Shown one piece after another: positions 34,770 to 41,900 of a stretch of DNA of 46,738 nucleotides. The stretch's first letter is position 1, and each line of letters begins with the position of its first letter. The stretch is from NCBI RefSeq assembly GCF_028875915.1, contig NZ_JAPEHW010000022.1, positions 1 to 46,738 on the forward strand, given 5' to 3'. The stretch is from Pseudoalteromonas sp. G4 (lineage in GTDB: Bacteria > Pseudomonadota > Gammaproteobacteria > Enterobacterales > Alteromonadaceae). The notes under the pieces are model-generated. The model saw nothing but the letters and a program-made list of their open reading frames with translations. It did not search any database and had not been told where the DNA came from. The translations under genes and the position numbers were made by a program.

Positions 34770-34848
34770 TTTGAACGGGTAGCGCTGAGTTAATGGGAGC
34801 GTCAATTGGTGAGAGAGTTGCCGCTTCCAAAACTCTTATCCGTTTAAA
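34770..34848 (+). ncRNA. Structured repeat element, copy R1
   Basis: Outer helix P1: TTTGAACGG (34770-34778) with CCGTTTAAA (34840-34848), nine pairs, one G-U. Conserved strand TAGCGCT. P2: GAGTT (34787-34791) with AACTC (34831-34835). P3: 34794-34805 with 34818-34829, 11 of 12 pairs, capped by the loop TTGGTGAGAGAG. First of four copies between pgi and zwf. The G-U wobbles exist only in the plus-strand reading. Confidence 0.75.
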
Positions 34849-34884
34849 CTGAATGTGAGAATGCGCATTCGGCAACAGAATATA

Positions 34885-34904
34885 AAAAGCGATAGGTCGC
34901 TTTT
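34885..34904 (+). terminator. Terminator-like hairpin after R1
   Basis: AAAAGCGA-TAGG-TCGCTTTT, eight pairs with U4 at the 3' end, 36 nt after R1 and 6 nt before R2. It could end the pgi transcript together with R1, in which case R2-R4 would need their own promoter. Confidence 0.55.
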
Positions 34905-34909
34905 AAAAG

Positions 34910-34990
34910 AATACCTTTGAACGGGTAGCGCTGAGTTATTTGGGACTTCAATTGGTGAGAGAGTTGATGTTCCCAAAACTCCTTTCTACC
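34910..34990 (+). ncRNA. Structured repeat element, copy R2
   Basis: Shares 27 nt with R1 and R3 at its 5' side (34910-34936). P1 is shifted: GGTAG (34924-34928) with CTACC (34986-34990). P2: GAGTT (34933-34937) with AACTC (34977-34981). P3: TTGGGAC and TCAA pair with TTGA and GTTCCCAA around one mismatch and one bulge. The same loop TTGGTGAGAGAG is kept (34952-34963). The arms differ from R1 but still pair. Confidence 0.72.
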
Positions 34991-35079
34991 AACAGCTGTT
35001 GAGCCACAAAAACAGCACAAATTTGCACACAATACACTTTGAAGAGCACTCTTTTAGATTTTCAAAGTAAACAAATACC

Positions 35080-35157
35080 TTTGAACGGGTAGCGCTGAGT
35101 CGATTGGGACGTCAATTGGTGAGAGAGTTGACGTTTCCAATGCTCATATCCGTTTAA
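35080..35157 (+). ncRNA. Structured repeat element, copy R3
   Basis: P1: TTGAACGG (35081-35088) with CCGTTTAA (35150-35157). P2: GAGT (35097-35100) with GCTC (35142-35145), one U-G. P3: TTGGGACGTCAA (35104-35115) with 35128-35140, with one bulged T and one G-U, capped by TTGGTGAGAGAG. The 87 nt between R2 and R3 hold a separate dyad, ACTTTGAA (35037-35044) with TTCAAAGT (35061-35068). Confidence 0.73.
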
Positions 35158-35166
35158 CTAAGTGAA

Positions 35167-35236
35167 CTGAGTAGCGCTGAGTATTCAGGGGTAACGGTGG
35201 GTGAGAGCATCGTTACTCCTGAAAACTCTTTTTCAG
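35167..35236 (+). ncRNA. Structured repeat element, copy R4 (divergent)
   Basis: The most different copy. It keeps GTAGCGCTGAGT (35171-35182) and the loop core GGTGAGAG (35200-35207) exactly, while P3 has a new sequence: TTCAGGGGTAACG (35184-35196) pairs over 13 positions, one G-U, with CGTTACTCCTGAA (35211-35223). P2: GAGT with ACTC (35225-35228). P1: CTGA (35167-35170) with TCAG (35233-35236). It is followed by T5 after ACTC, so it may also serve as a terminator. Nothing recognisable lies between it and zwf apart from presumed promoter sequence. Confidence 0.7.
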
Positions 35237-35390
35237 ATTACATTTCAATCGTTAATCAGTTACATACGAATTCATTATAAATTAGCATGTATAAATTGCT
35301 TACCCAAATCGCAATTAGTGCTAACATAGCGAACTAAAACAACTTCTATTTTGTACTTAACAACAAGTTATTAAAACCAAGAGAACAAAT

Positions 35391-36860
35391 ATGCTAAACC
35401 CATTCGATATAGTTATTTTTGGTGGTGGCGGTGATTTATCACTTAGAAAACTGCTACCTGCGATGTACCGTGCTTATCAAGAAGGAAATTTACCGGAAGG
35501 GACACGAATTGTGCCAACGGTTAGGGCATTAGCAAACGAACAAGAATTTATTGATAAAGTGCAAGAAAGCCTAAAATCATTTCTTGGCAAAGGTGAATAC
35601 AACAGCAAAGACTGGAAGGCATTTGCTACCTTTTTAAAACCAATCGTCGTTAACGTTACCGAGCAAGATGATAATTGGCTTGTATTAAAAGAGTTTTTAG
35701 AAGCCGACGCAGAAGACAAGGCTCGCGTTTTTTATTATTCATTACCACCTGCTGTTTATGGCCGCTGTAGTGAGCTACTTTCAGATAACCAATTGATTAC
35801 TGAATCAACACGTGTTGTTGTTGAAAAGCCAATTGGTTATTGTGGCGCCTCTGCAGAAGAAATTAACGCGAAGATTGCAGAATACTTCAAAGAAAGCCAA
35901 ATCTACCGTATTGACCACTATTTAGGTAAAGAAACGGTTCAAAACTTAATGGCACTGCGTTTTTCAAATGTGATGTTTGAAAACATGTGGGACGCGAAAA
36001 CCATTGATAATATCCAAATTAGTATTTCTGAGACGGTTGGTCTAGAAAGCCGTGCTGGTTTCTACGATAAAGCTGGTGCACTTCGCGATATGGTGCAAAA
36101 CCACTTATTACAATTACTATGCTTGGTGGCAATGGAGTCACCGAATAAACTTTCAGCTAAAAGCATTCGCACTGAGAAGTTAAAAGTATTAGAAGCATTG
36201 CGTCCGCTTGTAGATGCCGATGTTGAAGCAAATACAGTGCGCGGCCAATATGTGCCAGGTCAGTTAGATGATAAATTAGTACCAGGTTATCTAGAAGAAC
36301 TTGGTGAAAACAGCGAAACTGAAACCTTTGTTGCTATCCGTGCGCACATTGATAACTGGCGTTGGTCAGGCGTTCCTTTCTATCTAAGAACAGGTAAACG
36401 TATGAAAAAGCGTTGTGCTGAAATTATCGTTGAATACAAAAATGTATCGCACAATGTATATGATGAAACAGTAGGTGGTATTCAACCAAACCGTTTGGTT
36501 ATTCGCCTGCAGCCAGAAGAAAGCATTCAATTAACGTTAATGTCTAAGCGCTTAGACAACTTAGAAATGCAATTAGAGCCTGTGACGCTTGATTTAGATT
36601 TATCGAAAAACTACGAGAACGGTTTCCATTCTGATGCTTATAAGCGCTTAATGCTAGATGCAGCTGCGGGTAATGCGTCTCTATTTATTCACCGTGATGA
36701 AGTACGTCAAGCATGGGCGTGGATTGATCCAATTATTAACCACTGGAAAACAGCGGGCATGCCAGCACTATACCGTGCAGGTACTTGGGGGCCTGATGAT
36801 GCCGATGAACTGTTAGCCGAGAATAACCATACTTGGTACAACGCAGGGAGCAAAGACTAA
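35391..36860 (+). CDS. zwf: Glucose-6-phosphate 1-dehydrogenase
   Basis: 489 residues. Oxidises glucose-6-phosphate to 6-phosphogluconolactone with NADP+. The dinucleotide-binding motif IFGGGGDLSLRKLLPA is at residues 9-24, and the active-site motif RIDHYLGKETV at about 177-187 contains the catalytic His. AAGAGAAC lies before the ATG. pgl follows with a TAATG overlap. No LacI-type operator is visible in the 154 bp between R4 and the start, unlike pgi; no HexR-type site was seen either. First enzyme of the oxidative and Entner-Doudoroff routes. Confidence 0.98.
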   Translation: MLNPFDIVIFGGGGDLSLRKLLPAMYRAYQEGNLPEGTRIVPTVRALANEQEFIDKVQESLKSFLGKGEYNSKDWKAFATFLKPIVVNVTEQDDNWLVLKEFLEADAEDKARVFYYSLPPAVYGRCSELLSDNQLITESTRVVVEKPIGYCGASAEEINAKIAEYFKESQIYRIDHYLGKETVQNLMALRFSNVMFENMWDAKTIDNIQISISETVGLESRAGFYDKAGALRDMVQNHLLQLLCLVAMESPNKLSAKSIRTEKLKVLEALRPLVDADVEANTVRGQYVPGQLDDKLVPGYLEELGENSETETFVAIRAHIDNWRWSGVPFYLRTGKRMKKRCAEIIVEYKNVSHNVYDETVGGIQPNRLVIRLQPEESIQLTLMSKRLDNLEMQLEPVTLDLDLSKNYENGFHSDAYKRLMLDAAAGNASLFIHRDEVRQAWAWIDPIINHWKTAGMPALYRAGTWGPDDADELLAENNHTWYNAGSKD

Positions 36861-37573
36861 TGTCAGCCAATATTATTGAAAAGTTTTTTGATTCAAAAGA
36901 TGCTTACAATAAAGCACTTGGTGAAGACTTAGCTGCATGTTTAGCACAGGGTATTGAACAAGACGGCCGTGCTGTACTGATGGTTTCTGGTGGTTCATCA
37001 CCGGCGCCTGCTTATCGCTATTTAAGCGGTTTAGATATGGCATGGGATAAAATCGATATTGCCATGGTAGATGAGCGATGGGTGGATGCGGATCACGATA
37101 AAAGCAATGAAGCATTTATCAAATCAACGTTATTACAAGATAAAGCGGCTGTTGCAAATTTAGTTACGATGAAAAATGAAGCTGAGTCGGCACAGTTAGG
37201 TCAGCCTGAGTGTCAAAAAGCGTATGCGGAACTTAAACCGAGCTTTGATGTAACTATATTAGGTATGGGACCTGATGGTCACACTGCATCATTATTCCCG
37301 CACGCTGAAGGTCTTGATAATGCGCTTACAACATCAGATTTGGTTGCTGCAATTGAAGCTATTAAAAGTGAAGTAACAGGTGATATTACTGAACGCATGA
37401 CATTAACACGTGCTGCAATTTTACAATCGAAAGTGATCAAGCTACTTATCAGCGGCGAAGAAAAGCTGGCTGTTTATAAAGAAGCAAAAGCAGGTGGGGA
37501 AGTTGCTGATATGCCGCTTCGTGCTATTTTACAGCAAACCGATGTCCCTGTTGAAGTGTATTGGACAGCTTAA
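36860..37573 (+). CDS. pgl: 6-phosphogluconolactonase
   Basis: 237 residues from the ATG at 36860, which overlaps the zwf stop by one base (TAATG); a longer frame to 36833 is rejected. Hydrolyses the lactone made by Zwf. DevB-type motifs are present: VSGGSSPAPAYRYL, DERWVDADHDKSNEAF and ILGMGPDGHTASLFPHA. Direct coupling of zwf to pgl is typical of gammaproteobacteria that use the Entner-Doudoroff pathway; edd and eda are not in the window. A perfect-palindrome terminator follows. Confidence 0.97.
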   Translation: MSANIIEKFFDSKDAYNKALGEDLAACLAQGIEQDGRAVLMVSGGSSPAPAYRYLSGLDMAWDKIDIAMVDERWVDADHDKSNEAFIKSTLLQDKAAVANLVTMKNEAESAQLGQPECQKAYAELKPSFDVTILGMGPDGHTASLFPHAEGLDNALTTSDLVAAIEAIKSEVTGDITERMTLTRAAILQSKVIKLLISGEEKLAVYKEAKAGGEVADMPLRAILQQTDVPVEVYWTA

Positions 37574-37598
37574 AGTAAAACTGTTTTATATAACTGAA

Positions 37599-37629
37599 AT
37601 GCCCAAACCTAGGTTTGGGCATTTTTTTT
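37599..37629 (+). terminator. Terminator of zwf-pgl
   Basis: Perfect palindrome with arms ATGCCCAAACCT and AGGTTTGGGCAT (37599-37622), followed by T8. The next 270 bp up to 37898 contain no recognisable gene or repeat. Confidence 0.93.
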
Positions 37630-37898
37630 GCTCTGAATACTGTGAGCCATTCTTTAATTAAAATTGGGTAATGCATTTCGGCTAAAATAGGGCAGGCGCC
37701 CCTTTAGTGTATAAAACATCATTTCTTCAACTCAAATTAGCTATTACAAGAAAGTTTCTTTTTTTGGTTCGTCAGGGCAAAAACTAAAATTTGCGCACTT
37801 ATTGAATCACTTTTTGATTTTTTAATCACAGATAACGTCGTTTTTACAGTTTTAAAATCAAAATTACCTTAAAACCGTATAAAAAAATAAAATAACGC

Positions 37899-37954
37899 TA
37901 GACAAATGACACCGGTGTCTTTATTATCCTTGTTAACAAATGACAGCGCTGTCA
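37899..37954 (+). promoter_or_regulatory. LacI-controlled promoter with operators O3 and O4
   Basis: TAGACA (37899-37904), a 17-bp spacer and TATTAT (37922-37927) make a strong promoter. O3, TGACACCGGTGTCT (37907-37920), fills the spacer. O4, TGACAGCGCTGTCA (37941-37954), lies just after the predicted start and is the core of a 24-bp perfect palindrome (37936-37959). Two operators at these places imply tight repression by the LacI-family protein. Confidence 0.82.
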
Positions 37955-38112
37955 TTTGTGTTTCCCCTAAATTAAATGAATTAAGATTTGAGGGCTCCAC
38001 TTCTATCATTCTGCCCAGTGATAGGGGCCCTCAATTAGCTAACTAGGTTTAACCAACTAAGTTGAGCAAAGCGCTTAATCAGGCAATAAAAAATTATTGC
38101 CTGAACTTTTTT
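37934..38112 (+). ncRNA. Predicted LacI-regulated small RNA or attenuated leader
   Basis: No open frame with a ribosome site lies between the promoter at 37899-37927 and the terminator at 38079-38112. The predicted RNA of about 180 nt starts with the O4 palindrome, followed by a stable hairpin at 37990-38032: GAGGG/CCCTC, CC/GG and CTATCA/TGATAG, with the 10-nt loop TTCTGCCCAG. That loop and three adjoining bases (38009-38021) are perfectly complementary to 38394-38406 in the leader of the TonB receptor. It may be a free small RNA acting on the receptor mRNA, or the attenuated 5' leader of the receptor transcript. Ends are estimates. Confidence 0.68.
38079..38112 (+). terminator. Strong intrinsic terminator of the predicted small RNA
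   Basis: Eleven-pair stem TCAGGCAATAA / TTATTGCCTGA with an AAAA loop, followed by AC and T6. It is 335 bp before the receptor start codon, so transcripts from the promoter at 37899 should mostly stop here. Confidence 0.9.
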
Positions 38113-38376
38113 GTTACTACTTTGTAGTCGCACTTATCAGATCCGACCTCTCGAATAATAAACTTTTCTTACATATTTAACTTTACAGATATTATTTACC
38201 CTGTGTTATAGTATTTCTATCGCGAGCCCTTTAATTACAAGGGGTTATGTTGTTTTTTTATTGCGTTTGTAAATAAATTGTTCTCTTTTGTTATATATGA
38301 AAGGGTGAAATTGTTTAAAAAATGCAAAAAAAATTGTAGCGATATTGTAATTTTACGTGTAAGGTTTGTTAGTAGA

Positions 38377-38390
38377 TGACAACGCTGTCA
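38377..38390. promoter_or_regulatory. LacI-type operator O5 (TonB receptor)
   Basis: TGACAACGCTGTCA, a palindrome with one mismatch, 56 bp upstream of the receptor start. The 13-nt sequence complementary to the upstream RNA loop begins four bases after it. The receptor promoter itself is not clear; TTTACA and TATAGT 19 bp apart around 38180-38215 are one weak option. Confidence 0.78.
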
Positions 38391-38446
38391 TCCTCACTGG
38401 GCAGAAAGTGAATTAAACCAAAACAAAATGATTCAAGGGGAATCCT

Positions 38447-41047
38447 GTGTTAGCTAAAAATTTCAAAAAAAGCTTATTAGCAGTTAACATCGGTTTAGCA
38501 ATGGGCGCTGGTTTTTCAGGCGTTGCTGTTGCAGCTGATTCAGAAGTTCAAGCAAAAGAAGATGTAGAAGTAATTGAAGTACGCGGTATTCGCCGTTCAC
38601 TAGAAGCTTCTCTTAATACAAAACGTTTCTCTGACTCTGTAGTAGATGCAGTTTCAGCAGAAGATGTTGGTAAATTTCCAGATAGCGATGTAGGTGAAGC
38701 ACTTGGTCGTATTTCTGGTATCGCTGTTAACCGTGCATTCGGTCAAGGTCAGCAGGTTTCAATTCGTGGTGCATCTGCACAATTAACACGTACACTTCTT
38801 AACGGTCACTCAGTTGCTTCAACTGGTTGGTACGACCAACAAGCTATCGACCGTAGCTTTAACTACACACTTCTTCCACCTGAAATGGTTGGCGGTATCG
38901 AAGTATACAAGTCGTCACAAGCTGACGTTGTAGAAGGTGGTATTGGTGGTACTGTTATCGTTAATACACGTAAGCCGTTAGATTTAGATGCAAACACTAT
39001 CTACGGTAGCGTTAAAGCTGACTACGGTACAATTTCTGAAGAGACAGATCCTGAAGTTTCTGGTTTATACAGCTGGAAAAACGACAACGAGACATTTGGT
39101 GCATTAGTTGCTGCTGCTTACTCAGAAACTAATTACCAACGTAACGGTATCGAATCACTTGTTGGTTGGGGTGACATCGTTCCTACAACTTTCCAACAAG
39201 AGCGTGAGCGCACAGCAATCAATGCTGCGTTCCAATACCGTCCAACTGACAACCTAGAGTTCGGCTTAAACATCATGAGCCTTGAGCTTTCAGCAAACAA
39301 CGCAAACACGTCGTTATTTGCTATTTTCCCAGATGATAAAGAAGCTGCATGTGAATCAGTAAATGCTGATGGTACATGTACTTTCTACCGTCGTACAGGT
39401 ACTGGTGCAAACCCTGGTTGGGCGCAAACATGGGGCCGTGCAGGCTCGATGACATCTGACACTGTTGACTTCGACTTTAAATATGTTGGCGAAAACTTTG
39501 AACTTGAAGGTCGTGTAGGTAATACACAATCTGACGGTGGTACAGATCTTACTTCAAACTACGGTTTCTGGTTAGGTACACCAGCTGATTACGCGGGTAC
39601 TTATGATGCAACTGGTGATGTAATTAAGATTGATATTGCTAACAAACACTTCACTGCAGATGACTTCCAAGGTCAGTTATCTTCTGCTGGTTGGGCACTT
39701 AAAAAGCAACCTAACTCTGATGAAGAAACATATGCACAGTTTGACTTAAAATTCCCAGTTGATTTTGGTGCTATCACTGCAATCAAAACAGGTTTCCGTT
39801 GGGCTGATCACGATGTTAAACAAGAAACTTACACTGCAAACTTAGTTGATAGCATCCCAGCATACGATGCGTCACACTACTATTCAGGCACAGTTTCTTC
39901 AGGTGCAGGTTTCACTCTACCTAACCCTAACCTAGACCAAATGTTAGCAGATGGTTATGCAGCAATTACTAGCTTCGATAACACATCAATTGCTTACAAG
40001 TCTGGTTACGGTACAGTAAACGAAGAAAATATTTCACTTTACGCTATGGCTGATTTCTCAGGTGAAGGTGTACGTGGTAACTTCGGTATTCGTTATGTTT
40101 CAACTGATGCATCATCTGATTACTATGCACTTGATGCGCAAGGTAACTATGCAAATAGCTTAAGCACTGATACTGCTGATTACAGTGAAGTATTACCAAG
40201 TGTTAACGTTGCATTTGACCTAACGCAAGACGTAATCTTACGTTTCTCAGCAGCGCAAGTAATGTCACGTGCTAATTACACTGATATGTTTGCAGCTTCT
40301 ACATTAGCTGGTTATGAAGATGGTACGTTAGGTAACGAAGTTATTACTACTGGTAATATCGGTCTTGAGCCATTCAAAGCAACTCAAGCAGACTTAGGTG
40401 TTGAATACTACTTTGATGGCGACGGCATGATCAGTGCTACTTACTTCATCAAAGATATCTCATCATTCACTAAGGTTGACCAAAAGCTTAACCAAAGTGT
40501 TGGTATCATCGACCCTGATACAGGTCTAGATAACTGGACTGTTGCAACTAAAGGCACTGGTTCTGGTGGTGAAATCCAAGGTCTAGAGCTACAAATTCAA
40601 GATGGCTTCGAAAATGGTTTTGGTTACCAAGCTAACTATACTTACGTAGATTCAGAAGCGCCTGCGGAAAACTTCCCAGACCGTATCGAACTATTCTCTG
40701 ATTCTTCAGATCACACAGTTAACTTAGTTGGTTACTATGAGACTGAAACATACAGTGTACGTTTAGCGTATAACTGGCGTTCAGAGTACATGGTACGTGA
40801 ATTACCTGGTTTCTACGGTAACCGTGAGCACCAAGACTACGGTACACTTGACCTAACAGCTAAGTACTCTGTTACTGATTACCTAGACCTAACATTTGAA
40901 GCTGTTAACATCACTGAAGAAGACAGCATCCAAATTGGTACTGCGACAGGTGATGCAGAAGTTAAAGCTGACCTTCGTAACGGTTACCCAGCGTGGAGCT
41001 TCGAAGGTGAAGCACGCTATAAAGTGGGTGTTGCTTTCCGCTTCTAA
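38447..41047 (+). CDS. TonB-dependent receptor (Caulobacter/Xanthomonas type)
   Basis: 866-residue outer-membrane transporter. Signal peptide to about residue 29 (GAGFSGVAVAA), a TonB box near 41-47 (VEVIEVRG), the plug domain (about 50-180; FPDSDVGEALGRISGIAVNR, QQVSIRGASAQLTRTLLNG) and a 22-strand barrel ending in the aromatic VAFRF. The GTG start at 38447 has AAGGGG 6 nt upstream. Codon choice is strongly biased to GGT, CGT, AAC and CAA-type preferred codons compared with neighbours, suggesting very high expression. By context, with LacI operators and glucose-6-phosphate genes, it imports a glucose-containing oligosaccharide or similar substrate; exact ligand unknown. Confidence 0.94.
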   Translation: MLAKNFKKSLLAVNIGLAMGAGFSGVAVAADSEVQAKEDVEVIEVRGIRRSLEASLNTKRFSDSVVDAVSAEDVGKFPDSDVGEALGRISGIAVNRAFGQGQQVSIRGASAQLTRTLLNGHSVASTGWYDQQAIDRSFNYTLLPPEMVGGIEVYKSSQADVVEGGIGGTVIVNTRKPLDLDANTIYGSVKADYGTISEETDPEVSGLYSWKNDNETFGALVAAAYSETNYQRNGIESLVGWGDIVPTTFQQERERTAINAAFQYRPTDNLEFGLNIMSLELSANNANTSLFAIFPDDKEAACESVNADGTCTFYRRTGTGANPGWAQTWGRAGSMTSDTVDFDFKYVGENFELEGRVGNTQSDGGTDLTSNYGFWLGTPADYAGTYDATGDVIKIDIANKHFTADDFQGQLSSAGWALKKQPNSDEETYAQFDLKFPVDFGAITAIKTGFRWADHDVKQETYTANLVDSIPAYDASHYYSGTVSSGAGFTLPNPNLDQMLADGYAAITSFDNTSIAYKSGYGTVNEENISLYAMADFSGEGVRGNFGIRYVSTDASSDYYALDAQGNYANSLSTDTADYSEVLPSVNVAFDLTQDVILRFSAAQVMSRANYTDMFAASTLAGYEDGTLGNEVITTGNIGLEPFKATQADLGVEYYFDGDGMISATYFIKDISSFTKVDQKLNQSVGIIDPDTGLDNWTVATKGTGSGGEIQGLELQIQDGFENGFGYQANYTYVDSEAPAENFPDRIELFSDSSDHTVNLVGYYETETYSVRLAYNWRSEYMVRELPGFYGNREHQDYGTLDLTAKYSVTDYLDLTFEAVNITEEDSIQIGTATGDAEVKADLRNGYPAWSFEGEARYKVGVAFRF

Positions 41048-41158
41048 GCTAAAAGTTAATGCTTATAAAAAGTTTTTTATGTTCTAAACTTTGGTTTGCT
41101 GGCTTATACCAAAGTGATGTGCTGAGCCTTTTTCCTAGTCTTATAGCAATACAAAAGA

Positions 41159-41842
41159 TTAATTTAAACGTTTAAAAAACGAATTAATCGAGGTACGACT
41201 ATTCGGACTTTTTTTATCGAATTCAACACGCGCAGTAACAGATGGACTGTGTAAAATATTGCCAGAGTAAATAACGACACGGTTAGGCTTGGCTTCTACA
41301 CTGTGCACTTTCTCAAATACCTCGTTAGACTGCTCAATGTATCCTTTTGCCTTCGATGATTGATGCTGTTTTAACATCTCCAAAATTATTGGTTCATCAT
41401 TTTTCGAAAGCATTAGGTTCTTACTATTCCGATAGCGATAAAAATTGGTGCCACCTAACTCATTGCCGGATAAATAGTGCACCGCTGCCATATCTTCACG
41501 TAGCAGAGAATCATAGTGTGGCATGGTTTGCATGGGTGAAAGTTGGTCAGGTTTAACCGTAATTTTTGATAACCAGCAGCGAGCAACTTGATGTTCTACA
41601 CTCGATGGAAAAACTCGCGATAAAAGCGACGAGAACGCGTGATAGTAGGGGGCTGGCATTTCGTCGCGACTGCCAGGATAGAGCGTCCCGTCTTTTCCTG
41701 GAGGCTGATAATAAGCGGTGTTGTTAGCATAGTTAATGATTTTATCTAATTCATTAAATGCATCATCAATTATTATAATTTTATGGTCTGTGCCTGAAAT
41801 ATATGATTCAGACACAACAAATTGTGTGTTGATAGAGAACAA
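41159..41842 (-). CDS. DUF6445-like protein, possible 2OG-Fe(II) oxygenase fold
   Basis: 227 residues, last of three minus-strand genes after the two halogenase-like genes (58 bp apart). It resembles DUF6445 proteins that accompany TonB receptors and tryptophan halogenases. The spacing of His109-x-Asp111 (MPHYDSLLRED), His198 (GNILHSPS) and Arg216 (NSRTSIN) matches the iron- and 2-oxoglutarate-binding set of prolyl-hydroxylase-like dioxygenases, with a double-stranded beta-helix core such as MAAVHYLSGNELGGTNFYR. An enzyme role is inference from motif spacing; the substrate is unknown. Confidence 0.72.
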   Translation of the reverse strand: MFSINTQFVVSESYISGTDHKIIIIDDAFNELDKIINYANNTAYYQPPGKDGTLYPGSRDEMPAPYYHAFSSLLSRVFPSSVEHQVARCWLSKITVKPDQLSPMQTMPHYDSLLREDMAAVHYLSGNELGGTNFYRYRNSKNLMLSKNDEPIILEMLKQHQSSKAKGYIEQSNEVFEKVHSVEAKPNRVVIYSGNILHSPSVTARVEFDKKSPNSRTSINSFFKRLN

Positions 41843-41900
41843 AATAATCCTTTATTAAATAAATAGTCAGGTCCCTTGACTAATAATTAACAATTAATGA

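Noticed and set aside
34764..34790. TPP riboswitch, because of ACCTTTGAAC and CTGAG strings
   Set aside because: The strings are in the wrong order and the rest of the THI element is absent; the neighbouring genes are not thiamine genes.
34764..35228. CRISPR-like array from the repeats between pgi and zwf
   Set aside because: The copies are unevenly spaced (146, 164 and about 90 bp), contain covarying hairpins and lack cas genes; they are structured RNA elements, not repeat-spacer units.
34770..35236. Glycine riboswitch or CsrA-sponge RNA
   Set aside because: The loop GGTGAGAG lacks the glycine aptamer core, and the loops do not carry the ANGGA motifs that CsrA binds.
35231..35390. HexR or LacI operator before zwf
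   Set aside because: No TGTAATTAAATTACA-like or TGACAnCGnTGTCA-like palindrome could be found in this stretch.
41088..41115. Terminator of the TonB receptor gene
   Set aside because: ACTTTGGT/ACCAAAGT forms a hairpin, but there is no U-run after it, so intrinsic termination is not supported.
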